Part shown: one piece after another, positions 22,686 through 34,949 of the stretch | How the letters are laid out: the number at the start of each line of letters is the position of its first letter | Numbering within the stretch: position 1 is the stretch's first letter | Assembly (NCBI RefSeq): GCF_016808095.1 | Contig: NC_068971.1 | Coordinates: forward strand, 33,713,631-33,777,630 | DNA length: 64,000 nucleotides | Reading direction: 5' to 3' | From: Vigna angularis | Taxonomy: Eukaryota; Streptophyta; Magnoliopsida; Fabales; Fabaceae | Notes under the pieces: generated by a model | What the model saw: the letters and a program-made list of their open reading frames with translations, nothing else | Database searches by the model: none | What the model was told of the DNA's origin: nothing | Position numbers and translations under genes: made by a program

Positions 22686-23905
22686 CTTTAATACTCCTTC
22701 TTAATGCAAATTCGGTAACTCCCAGCATAGTGCGTAGTAGTTCAAATCTTGGTCTTGGTAATGCCTTCGTAAAAATATCTGCAATTTGGTCTTCTGTTGG
22801 GCAGTACTCTAGTCGAATTTTTTTAGTTGTCTCTTCATCTCGAATGAAGTGATATTTAATAGCTATGTGTTTTGTTCTTTGATGATGGATTGGATTTTTT
22901 TTTATTGCTATTTTCGATTTATTGTCGCAATAGATAATAGTCGGTCAATCTTGTGGTTCACCCATTTCTTCAAGTATTCTTCGTAGCCATATTGCTTGAC
23001 TTGTGGTTTCAGCAGCTGCTACATACTCTGCTTCTGTTGTTGATTGTGCCACAATTTTTTGCTTCTTTGATGCCCAAGATAAAATACCGGATCCTAGTGA
23101 AAAAGCGTATCCTGACATACTCTTCATGTCTTTCATTGATCCTGCCCAATCACTATCTGTGTAGCCAATCATCCTTGAGTTAGTCATGGTTTTGTACCAT
23201 ATGTAGATATCTTAAAATTCTTTTTCCTACTCCATAATGAATTTGGCTTGGCTTTTGCATCAATCTTGATAGAAGACTTGTAGCATACATAATGTATAGT
23301 CGTGTGGTTGTGAGATACAAGAGACTTCCAATTAAACTCCTATAATGCGATTCATCTACCTCTTGTGCTCCATCATCTTTTTGTAGCTTCTTGTTTACCA
23401 CAAACTGAGTAACGATAGGTTTACAACCATTCATCTTGAACTTCTTTAGTAGAGCTTTAATATATTTCTTTTGAGAGATAAATATACCTTCTTTTTGTTG
23501 TTTCACCTCTATACCGATCGAGGAAATAGTTCATCAAGCCAAGGTTGATAATTTCAAATGTCTTCATCATGTCTTCTTTAAAGTCTTTCATCATCTCCAT
23601 ATTGTTTCTTGTATAGATAATAAGGTCATCAACATATAAAGAGACAATGAGATGGTATTGACCTTGTTCCTTAATATATAGTGTTGGCTCACTTTTACTC
23701 CTCCCAAATCCTTGATCTATGAAGTATTTATCAATCTTGTTATACCATGCTCGGGGAGCTTGCTTAAGGCCATATAACACTTTTTTAAATCTTAGTACTT
23801 TGCCTTCATTGCCTTTGTTGATGAAACCTTTTGGTTATTCAACATAAATCTCTTCTTCGAGCACCCCATTTAGAAAGGATGACTTGAATTAAAGGACAAT
23901 CAATT
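22686..23905 (-). mobile_element. Copia reverse transcriptase and RNase H fragment, degenerate
   Basis: On the minus strand, 23,905-23,457 read FLNGVLEEEIYVE, stop, then YGLKQAPRAWYNKIDKYF and SLYVDDLIIYT, the copia reverse transcriptase with its YVDD active site. 23,506-23,180 continue with the connection region. 23,187-22,945 read YTDSDWAG, SMSGYAF, TEAEYVA and AIWLRRIL, the RNase H domain. Two frame changes (about 23,180 and 23,500) and a stop show it is not functional. Integrase and gag are missing, cut off near 23,905. Confidence 0.9.
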
Positions 23906-23947
23906 TTTTTTTTCAAATAACTTTTCAAAACCAGCTCTGGTGCCAAT

Positions 23948-25404
23948 TATTAGAATTAAAGATGCTTGTTTCTCAACACCAAGAGGGGGAGGGGGTGAAT
24001 TGGTGATTTATAAAAATGAATGCTTTTCAAATCTTTTTGCAAAGTTAGAATGATCTTTAAACTTTCTTGTTATGTAAGTAAACGTGTATGCAATTTAAAG
24101 TAAACAAGATAGGGAAAGAAGTACAAACACAAGATTTTTATCCTAGTTCTGCCTTAATGCCTACATCTAGTACCCTTCCAATCAACCTTAGATTGAAGGA
24201 TATTTCACTATAATGATTTGAGAATTACACCAAAGGTTTTACAGTGAACACACCCTCACAATGTAAACACCTTTCCAACTCACAATCAAATATAGAAAAG
24301 AAAACACTTTCACACATAGAACCACACGTTCTTGCTGCAGAAACCCTTTGAGAAATCCCTCTCAAAGTCCAAGAGCTTCTCATTCTTCTTCCTGTCGCAC
24401 ATGACCAGGGACACAGCAAAATCAACAAGTGCAGAACCCTTTTCTGATCAGAGCAAATACACCTCAGCAGTGCGAATATAAGATTAGTCAGTCAAGCTCT
24501 CAAATTTCCTCTCAAGAATCCTTCAAGTTTCTTCAAGATCTTCGCTTCTTGATTCTTGGAGCGTCTATGTAATTTGTAAACCTTTTTCAGATCAAAACTA
24601 TCATATATGAATATGTTCAAATGATCAAAAGTCTTTTTAATTACAAGCAATGCGTCAATTTATAGTTTTCATCATATCAGACGCAAAGTAATCGATTATG
24701 TTAGTAATGTAACCGGTTACTTAAAAACCAGATGTAACAGAATGACAACTAACACAACTCTTAATTAAATGCACAATTAATGTAATTGATTTGCATTTAA
24801 TGCTAGTCAAACATATTTAAAAATATGACCCTTATAGCAATTATGACTAAGCTGAAAACAGTTTTCAAAAGATAATAGACTTAATTGATTACATAAAATG
24901 TGTAATCGATTAAGCTTAGCACTTAAACAAATTTTGAAAACTTTTTCTGTTCAAAAACTCATCATAGAACATTTGAAAATTATATAAGCAAAAACACGAG
25001 TTTTAATCGATTTAACAACTAATGTAATCGATTCAAACTTGTTGTTTTGCCACAATTCAAAACATAAGCTGTTTGATGACCTTAATTGATTACAACAAAA
25101 CTGTATTCGATTATGTCATGCAAATATGCTTTTGTGCTTGTGGTTTTAATCATAGATAACATACAATATGCATACAAAGATATAAACACATCATAAGCAG
25201 TAGTATGCACAACCAACAACATGTTAACATATGCATTTATCAGCAATAAACGTTTCCATATTCACATATGTATTTCATCACATAGAAACATATTTTTGTA
25301 GTGACATGACAACATATGTGTTGTTACAGTCAATGTGTTGTCATCATAAAAAACAAACACATCAAGGAGTGGGTTCAACACTCATATTGCTCCCTCTATC
25401 AATA
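23948..25404 (-). mobile_element. SIRE-like LTR, inverted relative to the one at 1,116-2,522, with primer-binding site
   Basis: Reading the minus strand, it starts ATTGATAGAGGGAGC (near 25,404), contains GATGATGACAACACA and ATCGATTA words, and ends with a CACCAATTCACCCCC-type block and CTAATA (23,948). It therefore matches the solo LTR at 1,116-2,522 in the opposite orientation. Just beyond it on the minus strand (23,933-23,947) is TTGGCACCAGAGC, resembling the copia Met-tRNA primer-binding site, so this was a 5' LTR. The internal region then breaks off after about 40 bases into unrelated copia sequence. Confidence 0.7.
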
Positions 25405-25739
25405 GTTTTGGTTATGGATCAAGAGTTGTTTGTTTGTGTGCTCTGATACCACATTAGGAAATGGTATTGAATGTGATAATTTGCATTGATCATGTATTAT
25501 TTAAATACAAGAAGTAATATATAATCAAGATCCTATAGTTATGTTAATTAAGACAAATACTTTTCTAAACTAATGCTTATGAATGATTATAATAATTACT
25601 ATGATATTACACAATAATAAAAATTAATATTTTGAATAGCTAGAATCAAGAATCATCATATAATATTTGATAAAATATTTGATTTTGTTTAACTAGTGAG
25701 ATCCCAAAGAATTAAAATGAATTAGACTAATGAGGTGGC
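25405..25739. other. Copia-type leader fragment and AT-rich spacer
   Basis: The complement of 25,436-25,452 reads TGGTATCAGAGCACAC, a second copia-style primer-binding site, so the DNA to its right (25,453-25,739) may be a decayed minus-strand 5' LTR. I cannot define its ends. No gene is seen. Confidence 0.4.
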
Positions 25740-26496
25740 GTGACGATAGACAGATGACAAGAAAAAAAAATTATGTAAAAGGAATAGAAAAAAGAACATT
25801 TAAATATATATTTTATCAACTAATATTAATCATATCCAGACAAAATTATAAGTATCAATACTTATATCTCTCGATAAAGTCTATCAATATATTTCATCTG
25901 TTGAATAAATAATATTTATTTATATATTTTTTTTATTATTAAAGGATTATGTCCATTCATATTGTAGTAATATTAATTATATGAGGACTACAATTTTCAG
26001 TTTAGATAACCATAAGAAGAGAGAATGATGAAGAGGGAGGGAGCATGCATGGGTTTTGAAGAATATGATAATGTACACGGTGCATAAACATTTCAAGCTT
26101 TAATTATTATTGTTACCAATATCAGCGACATAATTACAAAATCAATAAAGTACTGTAAGAACCTTTACTATATGAGGAGACGAAATTATCAACGATACAT
26201 TCACATTGATTATGCAAAGACTCAATATAATTAGATTTTTCATTTAATGACTTCATTCATGTTTTGAGATCTTATTTGAACATCTTTTATCCGTGACTAA
26301 TATCTACATTCGACAAACGGGCAATAATTGATAAATAATTTACAACTTTCTTGTAATATTATTAAACAAAAAGAAAAGTTATTGAAGTATTATATATTAA
26401 ATTTAGTTTTTGATATCTGATAAAGTACATATCATCTCCCTCTTTAGATAGGAGGCACATGTTAATTTTGTATTGGTAGGTGAGAGTCATTTGAGA
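25740..26496 (+). promoter_or_regulatory. Uninterrupted 5' flank of apyrase gene 3
   Basis: This region corresponds to 2,935-3,415 plus 5,349-5,614 of gene 1 without the MULE. It contains the pre-insertion site TTAGATTTT near 26,231-26,239. The TATA-like stretch is at about 26,389-26,402, roughly 100 bases before the ATG. From about 26,260 onward it is nearly identical to gene 1; before that the two flanks differ by several per cent by eye. Confidence 0.6.
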
Positions 26497-29133
26497 ATGG
26501 GGTTTCAATTTTTCTTTAGTTTCTTCCTTTTGTTACTGCCTACATTCTCTTCCTCCGAATATCTTGGGAACAACCTTCTGTCTAATCGGAAAGTATTCCT
26601 CAAAGAAGAAGAAAACCTTTCCTCTTATGCTGTGATTTTTGATGCTGGTAGCACTGGAACTCGAGTGCACGTTTTCCATTTCGACCAGAACTTAGATCTC
26701 CTTCGCATTGGCAATAATCTTGAATTTCTCGCAAAGGTACGTCATTTGGCCTGCTAATTTTTGCTTCATAATTGTTCTCATGTATCTCTTTGGTTTTGTA
26801 AAACCTTACTTTCGTTCTTGTGCTGTAGGTCACACCCGGTTTGAGTTCATATGCGGATGATCCTGAAAAAGCTGCCCAATCTTTGATTCCACTTTTAGAG
26901 GCAGCTGAAAATGTTGTCCCTGAGGACCTGCACCCCAAGACACCCCTTATGCTTGGCGTGGGTCTTTCTCTTCTCTATTACATGAATACAACGTTTGGTC
27001 GAAAATCTGAACAACGTTTTCCACATAATGTCTTTTCCTTTTGTTAATGATGCAGGCAACCGCAGGTTTGAGACTTTTGGAAGGGAATGCTGCTGAAAAC
27101 ATATTGCAAGCGGTAACTAATTACCAGAGCCTCGTTTTCTCATTTTGCTAACCATGACTTTTCAACTTCTTGTGTTTTCGTTTTGCTATCTTTCAGGTTA
27201 GGAATTTGTTCAAGAACAGAAGTACTCTGAACCTTCAATCAGATGATGCAGTAGCTATAATTGAAGGAACCCGAGAAGGCTCTTATCTGTGGGTATGATA
27301 TGAGATTTCTCTATTATTCATAATTTTATCCATCATTTGATTTCACCTTTCGTTTTTCTTTTCTTTTAAGCAAAAATAATATATTAGAATAAGTGCAATC
27401 CGTATGACATACAGCTAAATAAGCTTTCTCTAAGTAAAAGGAGAAGAAAGGTTAAAATATAAATTTTATACTTTTCTCACATAGATCTCAACAAATCATA
27501 TAAAGCACAACGACACACTACTTCAACCATGAAATTAACAAGAGAATCAAGAGAGATCCTCTGGGTCGAAGAATTTTTAACTTAAAAATTATGTGTGATT
27601 TTATTAATTATTATTATGATAGACTATTATTTAATGTATATATATATATATATATACATATATATATAATTTATTTATAAATATCAAAACATCATTTAAA
27701 ATTAAGTAAAATATTAAAAAAAAAATTAAATTATTTTGTTGTAAATTAAACTTATCACATTATTTTAGATTTATAGTATAATGTTTTTTATCATATGGAT
27801 GAATGATAATTTATCAGTGTGATGTCTGGACGCAATTTTTGGGAAAATAATTTTGATACCAGTATTATAATTTTGTGACTTACATTGAAACTTTTATGAG
27901 TTGTAGTTGGCTGTGAATTATCTACTGGGGAGGCTGGGAAAAAAGTTTTCAAAGACAGTGGGAGTGGTTGATCTTGGAGGAGGATCAGTTCAAATGGCAT
28001 ATGCTGTCTCAAGGAACACAGCCAAAAATGCCCCATTACTACCTCAAGGAGAGGATCCTTACATAAAGAAGCTATATGCGAAGGGCAAAAATTACGATCT
28101 CTATGTTCACAGGTTTCATTTCTTATTCTCCCTACACACGAGACAAATTTGGATTCACTTCATTTTCAGAATAAATGACATCAGAATGGTAGAATATTTA
28201 GTTTTAAACACCATAATTTGTGTCTCAGTTACTTGCACTATGGTAGAGAAGCATTTCGTGCAGAGGTTTTGAAGGTCACTGATGGCTCTGCTAACCCTTG
28301 CATTTTGGCTGGATACGAAGGTAAACAAAGTCATTGCTTTGTGGCATTCACTTCTTGATGATACGTTGAGAGATGGAAACAACAGGTGAGTTTGTTATTG
28401 TTTATAGGAAGCTATACATATTCAGAAGTTGAGTATGCAGTGTACCCTCCAAAGTCAGGGCCCAGTTATGATGCATGCAGAGAGATAGTCCTTGAGGCTC
28501 TCAAGTTGAAGGCGCCATGTTCTCATCACAATTGCTCATTTGGTGGGGTATGGGATGGTGGAAGAGGAAGTGGACAAAGAACTATTTATGCTACTTCATC
28601 GTTCTATTATCTGCCCAGAGACGTATGAGCATTATTTTAGCATGAGTTTCTGATTTGGATTTCTTTCTCAGGCTACAGTGATAGTAATTTCGTTGTTTGT
28701 TGTATAGGTTGGTATCGTTGATCCAAAATCCCCCAATGCCATTGTTCGTCCTGTGGATCTTGAAAACATGGTTAAGGGAGCTTGTGGAAAAACATTTGAA
28801 GATGCCAAATCCAGTTATCCACTTCTTTCTGAAGAAAGAGTTGCGTTTGTCTGCATGGACATTACGTACCAGTATGCGTTGCTGGTTGATGGATTTGGTA
28901 GGTTTTCCACTGTATGATCAAGTTCAAGTTCATACAAGTTGGTTATTATTTTCATTTTGTTATTAATATTACGTGTTTGTTTGTTTCCAGGCCTAGATCC
29001 TGAGCAAGAGTTTACACTGGCTGATAAAATTGAATATGAAGATGCTCTTGTGGAAACAGCATGGCCTCTTGGCACAGCCATAGAAGCTATATCATCAGTG
29101 CCTAAATTTGAACGGCTTATGTATTTCATGTAA
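26497..29133 (+). CDS. Apyrase (ecto-nucleoside di/triphosphatase) gene 3, nine exons, 455 aa
   Basis: Exons: 26,497-26,736; 26,829-26,957; 27,056-27,112; 27,197-27,292; 27,907-28,112; 28,229-28,320; 28,408-28,622; 28,708-28,897; 28,991-29,133. All are in frame with GT-AG introns. The signal peptide and ACR1-ACR4 are residue-for-residue the same as gene 1. Exons 6-9 differ at about eleven residues, for example YREA against YTEA-type changes, and here residues 400 and 408 are Q and F, as in genes 4 and 5. ACR5 AWPLGTA is intact. The role is extracellular or endomembrane ATP/ADP hydrolysis, inferred from the family. Intron 5 is only 116 bases. Poly(A) signal AATAAA is at 29,177. Of the pair this copy looks the better conserved. 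Confidence 0.94.
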
Positions 29134-29176
29134 GCTTCTATGTGAAAGCTATAACTGATGATGCTCAATTACTAGA

Positions 29177-29182
29177 AATAAA
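29177..29182 (+). terminator. Poly(A) signal AATAAA, gene 3
   Basis: AATAAA lies 44 bases after the stop, in the same context as gene 1. The cleavage site is not determined. Confidence 0.5.
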
Positions 29183-29189
29183 TGAGACT

Positions 29190-31205
29190 TTCCACTTTAA
29201 AGATTAGATTAGGCAGGTGAGGTTGTGGTGGAAGAAATGCCCTGATCACTCGTGTTAATCATATATCAATCTCACTAATTAATCTTTATTTTATTTTATT
29301 TTACTCAGTTTACTATATAAGAAACATTAAATCTATCCAATGTCAACATTCGTTAAAATTATCTATGCATTATTTATGGTAAAAAATTAATTGATAATCT
29401 TGTACATAGCTCGTGATTGGTCCGTTTTAAATATACGGACTAATAAAATAATGATACATAGTCTATTGTCAAAAGATTCTTAAAAAAAGTTGTTAACATA
29501 TCATGGTCCTAACTTGCACTTGAGTTAAAGTTTAAGGTAATATAATTGACAGAGCGATTAATTAATGAAAATTGAACTTTGATTTATATATTCCAAGTAA
29601 AGTCCAAACACCATCTTTAAATTTAAAAGGTACTATAGAAGTTGAGAAATAACAAAACAAAAAAATGAATAAGTTTAATCCAACTTCTTCCTTGGTATGC
29701 TAAAACTCTTATAACCCGACTCAACACACTAAACTTAAACACTAAATTTAAAGTTAAAAGAGGTTAAATGGATTGACTCATTTATTATAAAAAAAAATTA
29801 TGTATCTAATTAATGATACTTTCACAAGTTGAAGGTGGCAACAAGTTGGATAATATAAACTCCTTCAGACTACTTCATCACGCTATAACATTTGGATCTA
29901 TTGAGGAGGAGTTGGGAGATATAATAACAATGAGATATGAGCTCAACCACATAAGGGATTTACATCACTCTCTATCCAAAACCTTAAGACAAAGGGTTAA
30001 TGGATCTTCAACCTTATATGGTGCTCTACTTTCTCATTTTTGTCTAATGTGGGACTTAGATTCACACTTGGATTCCCAACACAAACCACTCACTTCAATC
30101 TACATTACTTGCTCCCTCAATTCCATAATCACACGTTTTTTTAATTAAAATTTACTACTTTTGAGGCATTTATTAAAGAAACGAACAAATGTTTTTGTGT
30201 GTGTGAAGAATTAGGGTCACTAGGGGACAGGGAAACAACCTGATATACTCCTTCCATAGTTGTTCTACTAGATTAGCCACGAACCAGGGGTGCTTCTCTG
30301 AATTGGATAGCAATTACAACTCCCTTTGACTTCGAAAGGGAATTGGAGAATGAGGTAAACAAAAGGATGCAACAGAAATAATTTAATTGTTAATGATGAA
30401 AACAAAATGAAGATAAGATGTAAGGAATGAATGGATGAAGACTCTCGTGAAGGAAGGTGCATATGGTGCAATGTGGGAGATAGAATGCTATAACAAAAAG
30501 CCTAGCTAGGGAGAGAGGCTAACAGATACCCTCATACTCTCTAATGATTACTCTCAAGAAGGAATTGTTCTTGGAGTGATCTCGACAGGGGTTCAACTCA
30601 TTAATCTCAAAAGTGTTTTGTAAAGGAGGGAAGTTCGCTATTTATAGGGATGAGAATCCCTTTTTACACATTACCCATCATGCTTAACAAACCCCGCTAT
30701 ACACAGATCAAGTGCCATCTGTAAAAACCATGTTTTACACGCTTAAGACACGTGCATCAAAGTAAAATTGTGAAGTTGCTGAAGCAGTTCGTTGTCGCTA
30801 GGCGCCGAAGAGTTTGCACTGAGGGGAATGACTTTGGCAACCATGTGTAAGTTTGTTTTCTTGATCTTAGAGCTTGACAAGATGGTCCATAGTTTGGAAA
30901 TGATATCATAAATGTTTGGATTGCTTTTTAAGCTTGCATTCTTCCACCTTGTTGATTTTTCCTTGGTCAAACTCCTAGTATAGAGATTTGTCCTCAAGGA
31001 GGTTTCCTCAAATCTAACAGGTCGCCTTTATCAATATGGATTTATTGTAGAAGAAACTCGTCATAGTCTTAGGAGCATACCATCTTGAAATGACTTTATT
31101 TTTGTTGGGATCCATAGGAATTCCTCCTAGATTAAATCTTAATCCGCAATAAGCATAAAGCATATCTCTAATTAATATTGTTCCAACAAACAATTCATTT
31201 AGGAA
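29190..31205. other. 3' flank and duplicated non-coding block, copy B
   Basis: 29,190-29,620 matches the 3' flank of gene 1. 29,624-31,205 matches 10,279-11,394 joined to 15,663-16,215. It is the uninterrupted version, giving empty sites for the 1.3 kb insertion and the Ogre-like solo LTR of block A. No gene is supported. The TATTTATAGGG word at 30,640 and the general texture suggest an ancient repeat. Confidence 0.65.
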
Positions 31206-32455
31206 AGCAACTTTAGAATAAGGATTATATTTTGATTTATAATTTTAAGAAAAATTAAAAGTTCTAATTCATTAGAAACTTTTTTTTTGTCTTGTGTTAC
31301 TTATAACTACAAAGATAACACTAACTTAAGGTTTGAGTATCCATATTTGGAAAAATGTAACATAGTGAAGGATTGAATGATAATTTGTTCAAAAGTGAAG
31401 TTAAAATTTGAAAACATAAGGATAATTGAAGAAAAATTGAAGGATTGAAAACTTTCCCTTAAAAATCTTGGTTCCATGATAATTGTGGGAGTCGAAGTTG
31501 TCCACTATAGCACTTCTTCCTTGATAGAAATTTATTTCCTTTCTTTTTCTCTTCTTTCAAGTTCTTCCTTTTCTTTTCTCTCTTACTCCTTTCTTCACTC
31601 TTTTTCTTCTCTTCTCTCTTCTTCTTCTCTTATTTCCTTTTCTCTAAAAGTTATTTTTTCTCTCTTTTCTAGCTTTCTTAATTTCTCTTTTATAATCTCT
31701 TTTTCTCTAAGAGCTTCTCTTTCGCTCTTAATTTCTCTTCTTTATTTCTATTTCTATTTTTCTTTTCTAAGTCAAGATTCTTCCAATTTTTCCTTCAAAC
31801 TCAATTTTTCTTTGAAAGAATCCATCTAGACCTTTAATGAATTTTTTTCCCTCTTTAATGAATTTTCTCATTAGCTCTTGGAGTTTCTCAAAGTAAGGAG
31901 GAACAAACTTTCTTCTCATGCAAACTTTTAAAACTTTCCAATCTTGAATGGGGAGCTTTCTACCTCTCTTAACATTCTATTTCCTTTCACTCCACCATTT
32001 ACTTGCATACCTTTCTAGCCTAGAAATGCATATGCTAAGAATGTATGAGTTTCTATTTCTAGCAAAGAATGGTTGCAGTTCTTCAACTTTCCTTTCCCAA
32101 GTTAAATATGATAATGCATTGATATCCTCACCAAAGAAAGGAACAACTCTCTCAACTCTAGATTGCAATTCATCCTTACTCCTATTTTTCTTTCATTTTT
32201 CCCTTATGTCCTTAAGCTCATCAATTATGAGTGCAATTTGTAGTTTTCTATCACTCTCTCTTTCTTTCATCACTTGCACTTCATTTTATTGCCATTGGGT
32301 AAATTCTCTAAGTTGCTTGGAAATTTCTTTTAAACTAAATGAATCCTCAGAGTCATTTTCCCTATGGTGAGATATTTTCTTTTACATCTTTTAATTTCAA
32401 GAGTTTTCCTAAGTTGAAAAGGTTTTAAGTGTTCACCATCCAATTCCCAAGTAAG
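31206..32455 (-). mobile_element. Ty3/gypsy gag debris
   Basis: On the minus strand, 32,168-31,977 read VVPFFGEDINALSYLTWERK then LERYASKWW, the typical start of a gypsy gag domain. Downstream on that strand (31,830-31,470) the pyrimidine-rich + strand encodes a Lys/Glu-rich coiled-coil-like stretch with stops. No protease, reverse transcriptase or LTR was found. The fragment was broken into by the Athila-like element whose target duplication begins at 32,456. Confidence 0.55.
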
Positions 32456-32460
32456 AGAGG

Positions 32461-33738
32461 TGTTGAGACCTCGGCAAGCATACCAGATCGTTCAAGTAAT
32501 AAATCGGTAAGTCCGGATATCGTTTTCCCAAGAGATTTGTTCAGATTCACTGATTGTTAAAGTTTACTAATTTAGCGATTATTAAACGTATTTTTATAAC
32601 ACAATTAAGATTAGCATACATATGTGAAATAAAGTGGTAAAAACAGTCGAATTAAAGTTCACTGGGGTTGAAATTCAAGTTCATCACTCAGGTAATTTTC
32701 TACTAACACAATTCTTCAAAATTAAGCCTCGACATCCTAGGCGCATGCAGCCTCTGATCCCTCAGATGACGGTTTCTGAATCATTCAAACTAAATTACTA
32801 ATCCCTTAGCTAATTCAGTTCTCAGATTTGCCTTAAACACAATGTCACAGATGACTAAAAATTTCATCCTATGTCTAGAAATTGAAATCCTTTAGTTATT
32901 CTATCCTAGGTCTGCGGTCTCATACATTTCCCAATGATTTAACCGTTCAATTAGCTCAGATTCCCATCGTAGGCATGAATAATAAAGATAGAACACAAAA
33001 TTCATACAAGATCATGCATTAATAGAAAAATTACAAAGAGTTTCAGAACTTTACTCTCAACCCCAGTGAAATGGAGTTTTAGCTACACATATGCATCTAA
33101 GAAGCGATAAATGATGGATTGGACGGTGGAAAGTGGTGGTTTTCCACCTTGGAAGCACCTAGAAACGAGCTTGGACGTGAGCAGCAGAGACCCCTCTAAT
33201 CTCCTCCCTCCAGAACTGCCTTCTCTGCCTCTGGTTCGCGTTTTTAAAGAGAAGGGTTGTAAGTGATTTTTCGCTAGGCGAGCAGCCTCCTCTCGTTGGG
33301 CGAGTGGTCTCGCTGGGCGAGTGGTCTCGCTAGGCGAGTGACCACTGCTCACTGGGCGACGAGCGTCCTCTCGCTAGGCGACGAGCGTCCTCTCGCTGGG
33401 CGACGAGCATCCTCTCGCTGGGCGACGAGCGTCCTTTCATTGGTTGACGAGCGTTCTCTCGCTGGGCGACGAGCGTCCTCTCACTGGGCAACGAGCGTCG
33501 TCTCGCTGGGTGGGCTATTTGATCCTTCTGACTGGGCAAGTGATGCACTCCAAGTCTTTGATATTATCCAGCCCTTATTCTACTTCGATATAAACATATA
33601 AAAGCATCAAAACACATTTAAACATTCAAAACTATACTTACATCAACATTTATATACTTTTCATGAGAATAAACACTTAAACTTACTCAAAAACACAACA
33701 TTTTAAGTAACAAAAACAAGTAAAGTTTACACCTATCA
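32461..33738 (-). repeat. 3' LTR of the Athila-like element
   Basis: 1,278 bases. It contains seven tandem 22-base units built on GACGAGCGTCCTCTCGCTGG at about 33,357-33,510. The other LTR has only two such units, which explains most of its 144-base shorter length. Confidence 0.9.
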
Positions 33739-33755
33739 AACTCCCCCAAACTTAT
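33739..33755 (-). promoter_or_regulatory. Polypurine tract of the Athila-like element
   Basis: On the minus strand AAGTTTGGGGGAGTT directly abuts the 3' LTR start TGATAGGTG. It primes plus-strand DNA synthesis in this element class and fixes the orientation. Confidence 0.8.
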
Positions 33756-34949
33756 ATATTTTCATGTCCTCATGAAAATAAACAATAACAAAAGAAAACA
33801 AACCCAAAAGAGGAGTTAATATTCCATCACATAATCTCTGTCACAACAGTAAGGATTGTACCTACATCTCCAAATATTCAGATCAAATGTTATAATATCT
33901 ATATTAACAAGTTCTTGAATCCAAAATGATAAGACAACCAGAAAAAGAATAATACAATTATGCTCAACCAGTGTTTATCTCAACCTGCAAGTGTTTACAC
34001 TCTAATTCACACTCATATTGTCATCAACTACTTCATCAACTTTTGCAAGTCATCTCATACACAATTCAAACATTCTGATTTAAATCAAAAGGACTTTCTC
34101 AGGTTATAACTTGGCTTGGCTATGGTTTTACAAGGAAACAAAACAACACTAAAGAATAGGAGAACAAGAACATAACAACATTGAACTTTATTTATCAACT
34201 ACCTCTTCATTCATCACATAACGCATTGAAATTTTTTTTTTTCATACATCGTTTTTCATCAGTTTAAGACTCAACTGATTATAATTTCCCCCAAACTTAA
34301 TTTCTACCTATCTCTTGACAAATATGTTTCTTGTTCTCTTCTTCTAGAGTGTTGGATAAGGTAGATTGTTCTGTAATATGCTCAGGGTTCACAACAATAT
34401 ATAAGGATCAAACAGGATAACAAAGGATGAGTATTCACATATGGGCAGTCATCTGGCCAAGTAGCTAATTTCATCAAACAAAACTGCCTTTCTCATTTCT
34501 AAACCAGAATGTATATGTATTAATAAGAATTATGCAAAAACCAAATTCATAGCAATAATATCTTCTCACTTGCTCTCAAAGCTTTCTCAGTACACTCAGA
34601 TATTCAACTTCTGGGTCAAAATCAATCAGATTCAAGAACAAATCATATATAATCATAACACAAGTTCTAAAACTCAGATTTTGCAATAACAATCTCACAA
34701 TCATGCCAGTTATCATGGACAGAATTCAAAACTCATAAACACACTTCCAACAAACATTTCACAATCAAATCAATGCAAAAATCATAATTCAATCCACACA
34801 GCCACAACAGATTCAGATTCAATCCACACAACCAAACATATTCAGATTCAATCCACACAACCAAAAGAACTGAAACCAAAAAAATAAGATAGAGTTAGAA
34901 AGCTGGGTTGCCTCCCAGTAAGCGCTTGTTTAACGTCTTTAGCTTGACA
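33756..34949 (-). other. Non-coding 3' internal region of the Athila-like element
   Basis: AT-rich, no open frame of note. On the minus strand 34,945-34,900 read KLKTLNKRLLGGNPAF-like, the sequence I recall at the end of Athila pol or its following spacer, joined almost directly to the broken reverse transcriptase start. The repeated word ATTCAATCCACACA occurs at 34,790-34,865. Confidence 0.6.

Noticed and set aside
31476..32370. Ser/Phe/Leu-rich open frames on the + strand
   Set aside because: They are the complement of a Lys/Glu-rich gypsy gag tail; the minus strand carries the recognisable gag motif.
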